The translations under genes and the position numbers were made by a program. This document shows positions 42,661 through 52,087 of a DNA stretch of 64,000 nucleotides, piece by piece; the stretch's first letter is position 1, and the number at the start of each line of letters is the position of its first letter. Source of the stretch: Xanthomonas arboricola (GTDB lineage Bacteria > Pseudomonadota > Gammaproteobacteria > Xanthomonadales > Xanthomonadaceae); assembly GCF_002940665.1 (NCBI RefSeq), contig NZ_MIGY01000001.1:1364001-1428000 (forward strand), read 5' to 3'. The notes under the pieces were generated by a model. It did no database searches. It saw nothing but the letters and a program-made list of their open reading frames with translations, and was not told the DNA's origin.

Positions 42661-43881
42661 CGCATACGCCTGCGCCTGCCCCATCACCCGCAGCAGATTG
42701 CCGCCCCAGATGCCGGCGATCTGCTGTTCGGTGTAACCCTTGCGCAGCAGCCAGGCGGTGATGCGCGGCAGGTCGGAGACATCTTCCAGGCCGACCACGC
42801 CACCGCCGCCGTCCCAGTCCATGCCGATGCCGACGTGCTCGGGCCCGACCACCTTGAGCACATGCTCCAGATGGGCGAAGAAATCCTCCTCGGTGGCGCG
42901 CTTGATCGGGTAACGCGCATCCAGGTCCTTGAGCGCGGCGCTCAGGGCCGTGCCGTCGGCGATCTTGATGTGCTCCCAGCCGCCGTATTGCTCGGTCAGC
43001 GCCTTCTCGGCGGCCTTGCGCTCGGGGCTGGCGCCGCTGTCGACCAGATAGCCGCCGTAGGAATTCACCTGAATCACCCCGCCGTGCCGGGCCAGCACCT
43101 TCAGCCGCGCGTCGTCGATATTGCGCGGATGGTCGAAGACCGCACGCGCGCCACTGTGCGAGAGCACGATCGGCACCGGCGACAATGCGATCAGCTGGTC
43201 GAACACCGCATCGGAGGCATGCGATTGATCGATCACGATGCCCAGCGCCTGCGCCTGTTGCACCAGTTGCCGGCCGGCCGGGCTCAGGCCCTTCCACTCC
43301 GGGCCCTTGGGGTCGGTGGCCGAGTCGGCGAACTCGTTGTTGAGAAAATGCACGGTGCTCATCAGGCGCAGGCCTTGCGCGTAATAGAAGCGCAGCAGGG
43401 TGGGGTCGGCCACCAGCGGGCTGGCGTTTTCCATGCTGATGTACACCACGCGCTTGCCATCGGCCTTGATGCGCGCGGCATCGGCGGGCGTGCTGGCGAA
43501 GGCGAAGCGCTGCGGTTGCGCGGCCACCAGCGTGTGGATCTTCAACAGCCGCTGCAGGCCGGCATCGCGATCGTCCAGGTGCGCGGCCGCACTGCGATTG
43601 CCCTGCCCGGTATAGACCGCCCAGAAGCCCCCATCCAGCGCGCCTTCGACCATGCGCGGGTAATCCACCTGCGACAGCCGGTTGCCGGCATGCGCCTGCA
43701 ACACGTCGAAGTCGGGGCGCTCCAGGTTGGCCGGCGTGTCCAGATGCGAGTCCAGCGTGACCAGCCGCTGTTGCAGCGCCGTGGCGCGCGCCAGCTCGGC
43801 CTTGGAAAACTCCAGCGCGTGGCCGGATGCGGCCACGGCCAGACTGAGCAGGATGGCGGTGCACAGGCGATGCAGGGTCAT
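42628..43881 (-). CDS. Membrane-type dipeptidase, peptidase family M19
   Basis: A 417-residue exported metallo-dipeptidase with signal peptide (LCTAILLSLAVAASGHA). Zinc-binding and substrate motifs are VTLDSHLDTPANL, the bridging-Glu region MVEGALDGGFWAVYTGQ, IDQSHASDAVF, PIVLSHSGARAVFDHPRNIDD and HVGIGMDWDGGGGV. M19 enzymes cleave dipeptides, often with D-residues, and some beta-lactams. It is downstream of a TonB receptor/acylase set in the same direction, which would fit stepwise processing of an imported peptide. Start at 43881 chosen for the signal peptide; the last dozen residues come from a repeat. Confidence 0.93.
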   Translation of the reverse strand: MTLHRLCTAILLSLAVAASGHALEFSKAELARATALQQRLVTLDSHLDTPANLERPDFDVLQAHAGNRLSQVDYPRMVEGALDGGFWAVYTGQGNRSAAAHLDDRDAGLQRLLKIHTLVAAQPQRFAFASTPADAARIKADGKRVVYISMENASPLVADPTLLRFYYAQGLRLMSTVHFLNNEFADSATDPKGPEWKGLSPAGRQLVQQAQALGIVIDQSHASDAVFDQLIALSPVPIVLSHSGARAVFDHPRNIDDARLKVLARHGGVIQVNSYGGYLVDSGASPERKAAEKALTEQYGGWEHIKIADGTALSAALKDLDARYPIKRATEEDFFAHLEHVLKVVGPEHVGIGMDWDGGGGVVGLEDVSDLPRITAWLLRKGYTEQQIAGIWGGNLLRVMGQAQAYAVGSGESGVGR

Positions 43882-43989
43882 GGCAGCTCGCAGAAGAATG
43901 GGGGATGCATCGATCATAGCCGCGCTTGCCTCAGCCGCTGCACGATCCGGGGATGTCGCGTGCGTGATCCACTGACCACGCGCCAGCAC

Positions 43990-44466
43990 TCACTTGCGTT
44001 CGAAGAACTCGTGATACGCCTTGGATTTGCCTTCCGGCGACTTGCCCACGCCATTGCGGATCAGCGTCTTGCCGTCTGCAGAGAACGTCCAGAACTCGCC
44101 GACGATCACGTCGTCGTCCTTCATCTTGAGGATCTGGTAGGTGTCGGCGCCGGTCTTGCTCACCGCGATCTGGTTGAAGCGCGCCTGCTCGTCGAGCGGG
44201 CTGGGCTTGCCATCCAGCGTGGTGACGTAATCGACATTGTACGGTGCCTGCGGCCGGGTGGTGTTGATGGAGTGGTATTCGATGCGGTTGTCGGAGAACT
44301 GCACGTTGATGGTCAGCCGCATGCCCTTGGGAAACTTGCCGTCGCTCCAGTTGGATTTGGATTCCACCAACGTCCAGGCGCCGTCGTGCGGATCGGCAGC
44401 GAATGCGGTGGAGGTAGCAGTTAACGCCGAAACGGCGAACAAGACGGTGGTCAGGAAGGTGCGCAT
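43990..44466 (-). CDS. Exported 158-residue protein of unknown function
   Basis: Signal peptide MRTFLTTVLFAVSALTATSTAFA followed by a mature beta-rich domain (GAWTLVESKSNWSDGKFPKG, FSDNRIEYHSINTTRP, DTYQILKMKDDDVIVGEFWTFSADGKTLIRNGVG), like lipocalin-type or DUF4488-like periplasmic proteins, though no family could be assigned. It lies 54 bp after the acylase gene and 108 bp before the dipeptidase, in the same orientation, suggesting a shared role in handling the imported ligand. Confidence 0.8.
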   Translation of the reverse strand: MRTFLTTVLFAVSALTATSTAFAADPHDGAWTLVESKSNWSDGKFPKGMRLTINVQFSDNRIEYHSINTTRPQAPYNVDYVTTLDGKPSPLDEQARFNQIAVSKTGADTYQILKMKDDDVIVGEFWTFSADGKTLIRNGVGKSPEGKSKAYHEFFERK

Positions 44467-44520
44467 GGGCGATGTCCTTGGATGCAGGGATGTGCTGTGG
44501 GTGATGTCGAGATGGCGACG

Positions 44521-46653
44521 TCAAAAGTCGGTGCGCGATTCCAGGTGCTGCTCGACCTGCGCGCGTGTTGTCCACAAGGTGCGGAACTCGCCTTTGGACA
44601 GCAATGGCAGCTGGTCGCTGATGTGCGCCGAGCCAGGTTGGCTGGCATTGCCGTAGCTCATCAGGCCCTTGGCCTTGATGGGCGTGGAAAACTCCACCAG
44701 CGAGACCCAGGTTTCGCCGTGCTGCGGCAGGCGTTGGCCATCGGCATTGGGCGGGTTCCAGGTGATCACGTCGAACGCGCCGAGATTGCCGAAGCCGCCG
44801 CGGCCAGGCACATCCACATCGCCCAGGTGGAAGCGCGACACCTCGCCGTACGGCCGGTCGATGGCGCCATAGGCCTGCCTGGTAATGGCAACGGCCTGCT
44901 TGAGTTGACGCAGCGCCAGCGCCGGGTCCTTCAGGCCGCTGGGCGTGGTCAGCGCAGCGTCCAGCGACCACGGCGTGGCATAGCCGGCCTGCGAGAGATA
45001 GCGCGCATCGCCGGTGAACAAGCGCGCCCATTGCTCGAACAACAACGCGCCGCGACTGTCGGCTTCGAAGTGGCGGTCCCAGGCCTTAAGCACGTTGACG
45101 GCGGCGAGAATATCCGGATCGGTGCTGTCTGCGGCGGCAGCGTACAGCTGTGGCAATGTGCGATCGGCCGCCAGCGCCTGCGCGGTACGCTTGAGCGCAA
45201 CCAGCTGGTCGAAGTCGATGCTGTCGTGCTCGGCCAGCATCTTCACCGAGTTCTGCGCGCGCAGTGACATTGGTCCCAATGGCGCGACATAGGCCGGAAA
45301 TGCACTGGGGTCCAGCACCCGCGGCCAGCTCGCCAGCCACGGCGGGTCGTTGGTGTTCTGCACGAAACCGCCGGCCGGGTTGATCACCTTGGGCAGCTCG
45401 TCGTAGCTGTGTACCTCGCGCCACAACGTGGCCGCGGTATCGCCCGGTACCAGCCCGCTCCAGTATTTCAGATCGCCCTGCGCATGCCTGGGCAGGATGC
45501 CGTTGTCCAGGAACAGCACGTTGCCGGCGTTGTCGGCGTAGACGATGTTGAACATCGGCACCTGCAGTTGCTTGAGCGCGCGCTGGAACTGGGCAAAATT
45601 TTGCGCCTTGCCCATGTCCCAGTACTGCTTGAGCATGTCGGGGCGATCCAGGCCGGCCACACGCAGCGCCACGGTGCTGCCGTCGTAACGTTCGAACACC
45701 GGGCCGTGCACCGACTGCCGCAGCTGCAAGGTCTGTTCTTTCAGCGCGCCATCGGCCTGGCGGATCTTCAGCGTTCTGGTTTCCCGCTTGAACGGCAGCA
45801 GCTTGCCGTCCAGCAGATAGCCATCGCCCGACAACGTCAGTTTGTAGGTGGTCTGGCCCAGCAGCGTGTTCACCGTATTGGTGAAACCCAGTTGCTTGTT
45901 GAAGCCGAAGCGCAGGATCGGCAGGCCCACCTGGGTGGCGCCGTAGAGATCGACACCGGGGCCGTTGAGATGCGCTTCGTAATAGGTGAAAAAGCCGCTG
46001 CCCCAGGGCAGATGCGGGTTGGCCAGCAGCATGGCGTGGCCGTCGCGGGTCTTACTCGGCATCAGCGCCCAGGCGTTGGAACCATCGCGGGCCTGGCCGT
46101 CCTTGGGCGGCTCGCCCAGCACCTTGGCCGGCGAGGCGATGTAGACGTAATTCATCAGCCGGTGCGCGTGCGCCACCACGTCCACGCCGGTGATCGGCAG
46201 CACCGCCTTGACCTCTGCATCCAGGGCCTGCGGGTGTGCGGCCGCGTAGTCGTTGATGCCTTGCGCGAATGCGTCCAGGTCGGCACGAAAGCCCGGGGCC
46301 TGTTGTCGGTACCACTGCTGCGCGCGTGGGTAGACATCGTTGCTGGCCAGCCAGCGATCCTGTTCGGCGTACTGCTCGCCCCAGTATTCGGCGGCGCGGC
46401 CGCGTGCTTCGCCATAGAGATGCAGCAGCAGATTGCCGTGGCTGTGGGTCTGCGCCCAGCCGAAGCCGTAGAAGGTGCCGGCTTCGGTCCTGGCATAGAT
46501 ATGCGGCACGCCGTAGCGGTCCCACAGGATTTCGCCGCTGTCCTTGCCGGCGCCGGCCAGCGCCGCCAGCGGGGCGCAGAACAATGCGATCAACAGCCCT
46601 GCGCAGAGGGAAGCGCTGCGCGCATGCGCCCGCATCGAAGAAAGTCGCGGCAC
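44521..46653 (-). CDS. Penicillin acylase (Ntn-hydrolase) family protein
   Basis: About 710 residues with a signal peptide and the penicillin-acylase plan. The alpha region ILWDRYGVPHIYARTEAGTFYGFGWAQTHSHGNLLLHLYGEARGRAAEYWG is followed by a linker and the new N-terminal nucleophile GSNAWALMPSKT (Ser about residue 190), with PHLPWGSGFFTYYEAHL and TNTVNTLLGQ downstream. Such enzymes remove acyl chains from beta-lactams, homoserine lactones, or acylated siderophore precursors. GTG 46653 is the best start because AGGAG lies 7 bases before it. It begins 11 bases after the TonB receptor stop, so substrate import and deacylation are coupled. Confidence 0.92.
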   Translation of the reverse strand: MPRLSSMRAHARSASLCAGLLIALFCAPLAALAGAGKDSGEILWDRYGVPHIYARTEAGTFYGFGWAQTHSHGNLLLHLYGEARGRAAEYWGEQYAEQDRWLASNDVYPRAQQWYRQQAPGFRADLDAFAQGINDYAAAHPQALDAEVKAVLPITGVDVVAHAHRLMNYVYIASPAKVLGEPPKDGQARDGSNAWALMPSKTRDGHAMLLANPHLPWGSGFFTYYEAHLNGPGVDLYGATQVGLPILRFGFNKQLGFTNTVNTLLGQTTYKLTLSGDGYLLDGKLLPFKRETRTLKIRQADGALKEQTLQLRQSVHGPVFERYDGSTVALRVAGLDRPDMLKQYWDMGKAQNFAQFQRALKQLQVPMFNIVYADNAGNVLFLDNGILPRHAQGDLKYWSGLVPGDTAATLWREVHSYDELPKVINPAGGFVQNTNDPPWLASWPRVLDPSAFPAYVAPLGPMSLRAQNSVKMLAEHDSIDFDQLVALKRTAQALAADRTLPQLYAAAADSTDPDILAAVNVLKAWDRHFEADSRGALLFEQWARLFTGDARYLSQAGYATPWSLDAALTTPSGLKDPALALRQLKQAVAITRQAYGAIDRPYGEVSRFHLGDVDVPGRGGFGNLGAFDVITWNPPNADGQRLPQHGETWVSLVEFSTPIKAKGLMSYGNASQPGSAHISDQLPLLSKGEFRTLWTTRAQVEQHLESRTDF

Positions 46654-46664
46654 TGGATCACTCC

Positions 46665-49451
46665 TCAAAAGGTGTAGGTCAACTTGGTGTAATAGGACCC
46701 GCCGGTGAAGCCGTACGGCACGCTGGTGACGTAGAAACCGCTGCCGGTGCTGGCGACCGCGCCGATGTTCTTCGGGTATTGGTTAAACAGGTTGTTGGCA
46801 CCCAGCGTCCAGGTGATGCGCTCGGACAGTGCGTAGGACGCTTCCAGATCGGTGATCCATTTGGCCGGCACGTGTTCGTCGTTGGCCGGGTTGTTCTCCA
46901 GCACATCGAAACTGCCGAAGCGGTTGACACGCACGTTGAGCGCGAAGTCGCCGAGCACCCAGTTGCCGCCCAGCAACACCTTGCTGCGCGGGGTACGCGA
47001 CAAATAGCCGCGCGAGGCGCGGTCGAACAGTTCGTAGCCGGCGCCCAGCGAGTCCAACGCGGCCGGGTTGTCGGCGATGCGGGTGATCTCGGTGGTGTTG
47101 TAGTTGTAGCCCAGGTTCCAGTTGATCCGGCCCCAGTCGCCGGCCTCCATGCGCCAGGTGGCCACTACGTCCACGCCTTCGGTGCGGGTGTCGATGGCGT
47201 TGGTGAAGTACTGCGCGCTGTCGACCCCGGACACGCCGGCGCGGGTCAGCAGGTCGGTGACCGCCGCACCGGTGATGTAGCCGGTCATGCCGATGCGATC
47301 GTCCAGATCGATGCGGTAGGCATCCACGGTGAGGCTGAGCGCGCGCGAGGGGTTGTAGGTGAAGCCGATGCTGGCGTTGGTGGATTCCTCCGGCTTCAGC
47401 GGCTCGGCGCCCAGTGCCAGCGCGGCGGGGGAATCCACCGGCAGCGTCTTGGCCAGGAACAGCTCGCGATCGCCGTTGTCCAGCGTGCGCCAGCTGCTGT
47501 TGGTGGCCGCATACAAGGCCTGCGCCAGGGCGGGCGCGCGGAAGCCGGTGCTGACCGCGCCACGCAGCGCCAAGCTGGGCGTCATGGCCCAGCGCGCGGT
47601 GAACTTGCCCACCGCGGTGTCGCCGGCCGAATCGTCGAAGCGCTCGTAGCGCCCGGCCAGGCCCAGCGACACGCTGTCGGCCACGTCCCAGGTCAGGTCG
47701 ACATAGGCCGCGCCGCTGTTGCGATCCAGGCTGCCGGCCTCGTCGGGCTGGAAGGTGATCGCGCCCTGCGCGCCGGGCGGCGGCGCCTGCCCGGCGCGCG
47801 GATGGCTAGCCGGAAACACGTAGTCGCCGGCCGCATACGCCGCCTGCTCGCCGGCCTGGATCTGGTATTTTTCGTAGCGGTACTGTGCCCCCAGCGATAC
47901 CTGCAGCGGGCGCTCGGCCAGTTGCAGGCCACGGGTGATGTCCAGGCTGGTGGTCCAGTCGGTGGAGGTCAGCTGGCCGAGATAGAACGCGGTGGGGCTG
48001 GTCGGCCCCAGGCTGGCGTTGAGCGTGTGCAGGCCGTCGCGTTCTGAGGCGTTGCGGCCGTAGCTGGTGGCCAGGTCCCAGTCCCACTGGCCCCACAGGC
48101 CCTTGATGCCGGCAGTGAACTCGTAATCGGTTTCGTCGATGCGCAGGCGCGGGCTGTAACCGTCCGGATAGATCTCCTGCAGGGTGTTGTTGGCGTTGGG
48201 ATTGCGGAACGACCATTCCAGGTCGCTCAGGCGGCGGCTGTAGGTCGCATAGGAATAACCGCGCAACTCGCCACCCAGGCCGAGTTCGGCGTTGTAGGAC
48301 AGGTTGGCGCCCTTCTGCCAGGGCTGGCCGAAGTTGCGTGTGATCAGGCGGTCGGCGGTGGCCTCGCGCGGGTCCGGCTGGCCGTTGACCGGGTAGTACA
48401 GCCGGTAATCGTCGGCCACCGGCACTGCGCGATTGGAGGTTTGCTGATACCTGGCGTCGGCGGCCAGATAGACGAAGCCGTCGCTGCCCAGTGCCAGGCC
48501 CTTGCCGATGCTGGCGCTGCTGCTGTCGCCATCGGCGCGGTCGATGTTCTGGCCCCACAGCAGGTCGGCCTTGCCGCCATCGGCGTCGGATTTGAGGAGG
48601 ATGTTGATGACGCCGGCGATCGCATCGGAACCGTATTGTGCGGCGGCGCCATCGCGCAGCACCTCGATGTGGTCCACCGCCGAGACCGGGACCAGGCTCA
48701 TGTCCACCGGCACCGAGCCGCGCCCGACGATGCCGGCGATGTTGATGCTGGCGGTGCGATGACGGCGCTTGCCGTTGACCAGCACCAGGGTGTGATCCGG
48801 ATTGAGCCCGCGCAGCCCGCCGGTGGCGATCACATACGAGGTGCCATTGCCGGATTTGGCCGGTGCATTGAACGACGGCACCAGATCGTTGAGCGCCGCC
48901 AGCAGGCCCGGGCGACCGGTCTTTTCCAGTTCCGCCGCGCCGATCACATCGATCGGGGTGGGACTTTCGGTGACGGTGCGCTGCACGCCGCGCGCGCCGG
49001 TGACCACCACCGCATCCAGATTGCCGACGGCGGCATCTGCGGGCGGCGTGGACGCTGCCGGCGTGGCTGCGGGTGCGTCCACTTGTGCGTAGCCCACACC
49101 CGGGTGGCCGTGCAACGCGGCCGTCAGCGGCTGCGCCGAGGCCAGCGTGATGCGCTCGCCGTCGTCTTCGACCACGCTCAATCCGGTGCCGGCCAGCAAC
49201 TGCCGCAACGCCACGCGCGATTCCAGCGTGCCCTGCACGGCCGGCGTGCGTACCTGTTGCAGATATTCGCCCGGTGCCACGATCTGCACGCCGGCCTGCC
49301 GGGCAAACTCCGGCAACGCCACCACCGCATTGCTCTCGGGGAGCGAGAAGGTGCGCCCCTGCGCTGACGCTGCCACGGCATGTCCCGCTGCCATCATCGC
49401 CACGGCCGTGCCGATGGCCTTGCTCAAACGCCTGCTTGCTGCCTGCATCAC
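46665..49451 (-). CDS. TonB-dependent receptor with N-terminal STN signalling domain
   Basis: A 928-residue transducer. Signal peptide (AVAMMAAGHAVAASAQ), then the STN domain (LPEFARQAGVQIVAPGEYLQQVRTPAVQGTLESRVALRQLLAGTGLSVV), the plug (LDAVVVTGARGVQRTVTESPTPIDVI, GLRGLNPDHTLVLVNGKRRH, VPVDMSLVPVSAVDHIEVLRDGAAAQYGSDAIAGVINI) and a 22-strand barrel ending YYTKLTYTF. STN domains signal occupancy to a FecR anti-sigma factor, and the FecR and ECF genes lie directly upstream. Probable ligand: an acylated or peptide compound, judging by the downstream acylase and dipeptidase. Confidence 0.94.
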   Translation of the reverse strand: MMQAASRRLSKAIGTAVAMMAAGHAVAASAQGRTFSLPESNAVVALPEFARQAGVQIVAPGEYLQQVRTPAVQGTLESRVALRQLLAGTGLSVVEDDGERITLASAQPLTAALHGHPGVGYAQVDAPAATPAASTPPADAAVGNLDAVVVTGARGVQRTVTESPTPIDVIGAAELEKTGRPGLLAALNDLVPSFNAPAKSGNGTSYVIATGGLRGLNPDHTLVLVNGKRRHRTASINIAGIVGRGSVPVDMSLVPVSAVDHIEVLRDGAAAQYGSDAIAGVINILLKSDADGGKADLLWGQNIDRADGDSSSASIGKGLALGSDGFVYLAADARYQQTSNRAVPVADDYRLYYPVNGQPDPREATADRLITRNFGQPWQKGANLSYNAELGLGGELRGYSYATYSRRLSDLEWSFRNPNANNTLQEIYPDGYSPRLRIDETDYEFTAGIKGLWGQWDWDLATSYGRNASERDGLHTLNASLGPTSPTAFYLGQLTSTDWTTSLDITRGLQLAERPLQVSLGAQYRYEKYQIQAGEQAAYAAGDYVFPASHPRAGQAPPPGAQGAITFQPDEAGSLDRNSGAAYVDLTWDVADSVSLGLAGRYERFDDSAGDTAVGKFTARWAMTPSLALRGAVSTGFRAPALAQALYAATNSSWRTLDNGDRELFLAKTLPVDSPAALALGAEPLKPEESTNASIGFTYNPSRALSLTVDAYRIDLDDRIGMTGYITGAAVTDLLTRAGVSGVDSAQYFTNAIDTRTEGVDVVATWRMEAGDWGRINWNLGYNYNTTEITRIADNPAALDSLGAGYELFDRASRGYLSRTPRSKVLLGGNWVLGDFALNVRVNRFGSFDVLENNPANDEHVPAKWITDLEASYALSERITWTLGANNLFNQYPKNIGAVASTGSGFYVTSVPYGFTGGSYYTKLTYTF

Positions 49452-49583
49452 TGCTCTCCGCTGGCGCGCGTGCGCCGCTGTCCGGTCGTTGTCACCATTG
49501 CTGTGTGGCCCCCTGTCTATTGGATGCGTGGCCGTCGCTTTTCCGCCATCGACATCGCTGGTGGTGACGTGCAGTGGGGCACA

Positions 49584-50552
49584 TCACTGCGCGAGTGCGC
49601 CGCGCAGGTGTATGCCGCCACGGGTGTGTTCGATCTGCAGGCCCATGCTCAGCGCGACGGAGCGTGCAAAGCCTTCCGGATCGTTGGCCGAGTACAGGCC
49701 GACCACGGTGCGCCGCGCCACCGCGGGGTCGTCGATCAGGATGCGGATGTCGTTGTAGCGGGCGAATTCGGCTGCGGCCTGCGCCAAGGTGTCGCCGTCG
49801 AAGGCGATCATGCCCTCGCGCCAGACCAGCAGCTGCTGCACGCGCCGTGCTGGCAGCGGTTGCACCTGCACCGCCCGCGTCGGGCTGACCATGGCCAGCA
49901 TGTTGGCTGTCACCCGCTGCGGTGCGCGCTGTTCGGCTTCCACGTCGACGGTACCTTCGCGCACGACCACCTTGACCGCATCGTCCTGCCGCCGGCGCAC
50001 GCTGAAACTGGTGCCAACCGCGCGCACTTCCGCGCCGGCCGCCATCACCACGAACGGGCGGTGACGGTCCTTGGCCACGTCGAACAAGGCCTCGCCGCGC
50101 AGCAACTGGACCTGGCGACGGGCGGCGCTGAACTCCACCACCACCTCCGAGCCGGAGTTCAGCGTGACCGCCGAGCCGTCTGCCAACGGCAGGCGCAACA
50201 CCTCGCCGATGCGGGTGAGGTGATGGCCGCTGGCGGGCACGCCGTTGTCGGGCACGGCCTGCTGCACTGCCAGCATGCCGGTGGCCGCAGCGACCACACA
50301 GGCGGCCAGTGCGGCCAGCCACCTGCCGCGTCGATGCGTGCGCCGCGAACGCGTCGTTTCCGCGCCAAAGCGCTGCCCCAAGGCACGCGCGCGGTCGAAA
50401 TGCAGGTGCACCGCGTGCGCACGTGCATAGGCGCCGCGATGGCGCACGTCTTCGGCCAGCCAGCGGTCGCGCTGCATGCGCTCGGCCGGCGTCAGCCGGT
50501 CGCCGTCTTCGCGGCCCACCCAGGCGGCGGCAATGTCGTCGATGCTGCGCAT
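49584..50552 (-). CDS. FecR-family anti-sigma factor
   Basis: About 322 residues. N-terminal DUF4880-like helix (IDDIAAAWVGREDGDRLTPAERMQRDRWLAEDVRHRGAYARA), a transmembrane segment (LAALAACVVAAATGMLAV), and a periplasmic FecR domain (IGEVLRLPLADGSAVTLNSGSEVVVEFSAARRQVQLLRGEALFDVA, FVVMAAGAEVRAVGTSFSVR). The C-terminal STN-like part would contact the receptor. Start ATG 50552 lies two bases after the ECF stop; the tightly coupled pair is the usual FecI-FecR layout. Confidence 0.94.
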   Translation of the reverse strand: MRSIDDIAAAWVGREDGDRLTPAERMQRDRWLAEDVRHRGAYARAHAVHLHFDRARALGQRFGAETTRSRRTHRRGRWLAALAACVVAAATGMLAVQQAVPDNGVPASGHHLTRIGEVLRLPLADGSAVTLNSGSEVVVEFSAARRQVQLLRGEALFDVAKDRHRPFVVMAAGAEVRAVGTSFSVRRRQDDAVKVVVREGTVDVEAEQRAPQRVTANMLAMVSPTRAVQVQPLPARRVQQLLVWREGMIAFDGDTLAQAAAEFARYNDIRILIDDPAVARRTVVGLYSANDPEGFARSVALSMGLQIEHTRGGIHLRGALAQ

Positions 50553-50554
50553 GC

Positions 50555-51142
50555 TCAGCTGCCGCGCTGCGGATCGGCCAGGCGCGTGGCCGGCGCGGCC
50601 TGGCCGGCGGCCGATGCGGGTGCGGGGGTGCGGCCCATCCGCGCCATCAGCAGCCGCAATCCCTTCACGATGTGTTTTTCCACGGTGTTCTCGCTGATTC
50701 CGAGCCGCGCGGCGATCTCGCGCTGCGACAGGCCGTCGACCTTGCGCAGCAGAAACACCTGGCGGCATTTGTCCGGCAGTGCCGCCAGCGCTTCGCCGAT
50801 GCGGCGCAGCTCCTGACCGGCAATGGCGTGGCGCTCGGGTGAACGCTCGTCCTGTGTGATGTCCAGGCGCTCGATTTCCGCCACGCTCTCGATCGAAACA
50901 ATTCTGGCGCGGCGCACCTGCTGCAGCAGCACCGACTGCGCGGCGGTGAACAGATAGGCGCGCGGATTGGCGATATGGCCCACCTCGCCCAACCCGGCCA
51001 GGATGGCGTAGGTCTCCTGGATGACATCGTCGCAATCGACGTTGCCGGGGGCGTGCTTGCGCAGCCAGCGCCGCAGCGCCGGCTCGTGCGGCAGGACCTG
51101 CGTCGCCAGCCAGGCGGCGCGCTGGGAATCGATGGCCGGCAT
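50555..51142 (-). CDS. ECF sigma factor, FecI/iron-type
   Basis: A 195-residue ECF sigma factor. Region 2 is DCDDVIQETYAILAGLGEVGHIANPRAYLFTAAQSVLLQQVRRARIV and region 4 is ALPDKCRQVFLLRKVDGLSQREIAARLGISENTVEKHIVKGLRLL. It is expected to direct RNA polymerase to the TonB-receptor promoter after signalling from the outer membrane through FecR. It is the first gene of the cluster; its own promoter was not located. Confidence 0.95.
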   Translation of the reverse strand: MPAIDSQRAAWLATQVLPHEPALRRWLRKHAPGNVDCDDVIQETYAILAGLGEVGHIANPRAYLFTAAQSVLLQQVRRARIVSIESVAEIERLDITQDERSPERHAIAGQELRRIGEALAALPDKCRQVFLLRKVDGLSQREIAARLGISENTVEKHIVKGLRLLMARMGRTPAPASAAGQAAPATRLADPQRGS

Positions 51143-51520
51143 CTAGGACGCGGCCGCTGACGTGCCCGCACGTCGAAGTGAGCAAGTCATTGCGTTCTCC
51201 GGGGGATTCGAGCGAATGACCTGCTCTTGAAATCACGATGCGTCAGCGACGCAACTCCGCCATGCCATCTGACGGGTGGTTCGCTGCGATGGCACTACCC
51301 GCGCAGCGCGCGCTGCACGTCACCAGCGTGGGCAGCGATTGGTTGCTTTCGCCGACCAGGCCGATCACATCGCGACATCGATCGCGATCGATGCGGATGT
51401 TTCCAGCCTGGTGACCGCCGCCGTGCAGATCGCGCCGGACATCGACAATGCCCGGTCAGATGCGACCAACGAAATGGCCGTTGGCAATGACCTGACTGCT
51501 TTGGGTTATGCAGGTGCGCC
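51143..51520. other. Gene-free upstream region of the ECF gene
   Basis: Contains the presumed ECF promoter. Reading frames here are mixed and none is convincing; parts may be decayed coding sequence of the neighbouring 51521 frame. Confidence 0.45.
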
Positions 51521-51862
51521 ATGCACCAGAGCGCGCTGCCACGCGAATGGCCACGCCACGGTGATGGGCGGCCCGTGCAGGGCAATGCGGTACCTGGCGG
51601 TCTGAACGTGTGGCATCCGGGCACGACGATGGGCGCCAATGCGCAAGCGGGGTCCGTCTTCATGGGGCCGGGCGGCTTCGGTACGGGCAACAGTGCCGGC
51701 ACCACGCAGGTGCGTGGCGATATCGAATTGCGCGAAGGCACCCCGCCTACCCAATGCGTGTTCTACGGCTACGCCGATGGCGCGACGATGCGCCATCCCA
51801 AGTGCGGTGCCGACCTGCGCCAGGCCGTGCCGGAGATCACCGCGCGCCCGGCGGCTTGGTGA
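51521..51862 (+). CDS. Uncertain small or degraded protein
   Basis: A 113-codon frame encoding GGLNVWHPGTTMGANAQAGSVFMGPGGFGTGNSAGTTQVRGDIELREG, then PTQCVFYGYADGATMRHPKC near the C-terminus. Glycine-rich beta-like sequence with two C-terminal cysteines. The first 25 residues (HQSALPREWPRHGDG) look like a different frame, suggesting a 5' truncation or frameshift in a once longer exported protein. No signal peptide or ribosome-binding site was found. It may be a pseudogene. Confidence 0.35.
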   Translation: MHQSALPREWPRHGDGRPVQGNAVPGGLNVWHPGTTMGANAQAGSVFMGPGGFGTGNSAGTTQVRGDIELREGTPPTQCVFYGYADGATMRHPKCGADLRQAVPEITARPAAW

Positions 51863-52035
51863 TCGGTTGCCGCTGCAGCTGCAACTCACCGCAGGTCATC
51901 GCCTGATGTGACCGATATGCGCAGGCCGGGTATGGCCTGCGACACGCGGTATGTCGCGCGGCTGGCAGAAGCGATCGGATGTTCGCAATGGGCTGCACAC
52001 AGCGCGCAGCATGCAAGCGATTTGATCTGGCCTGC

Positions 52036-52080
52036 GCGCAATACCACTGCGCGCCCGATCGGCGCGCAGTGGTATTGCGC
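52036..52080. repeat. 20-bp-stem inverted repeat next to a membrane protein gene
   Basis: GCGCAATACCACTGCGCGCC at 52036-52055 and its complement at 52061-52080 flank a 5-base loop. It is immediately beyond the stop of the minus-strand gene at 52088, but lacks a T-run on that strand. May act as a transcript-stabilising or factor-assisted terminating hairpin. Confidence 0.8.
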
Positions 52081-52087
52081 GTCGTGT

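Noticed and set aside
40986-42761. Plus-strand frame of about 591 codons opposite the MFS transporter
   Set aside because: Antisense to MFS gene; low-complexity Gln/His/Ala, no motif.
51295-51741. Minus-strand frame of about 148 codons upstream of the ECF gene
   Set aside because: Pro/Arg/His-rich, no start signal and no recognisable domain; opposite to a similarly doubtful plus-strand frame.
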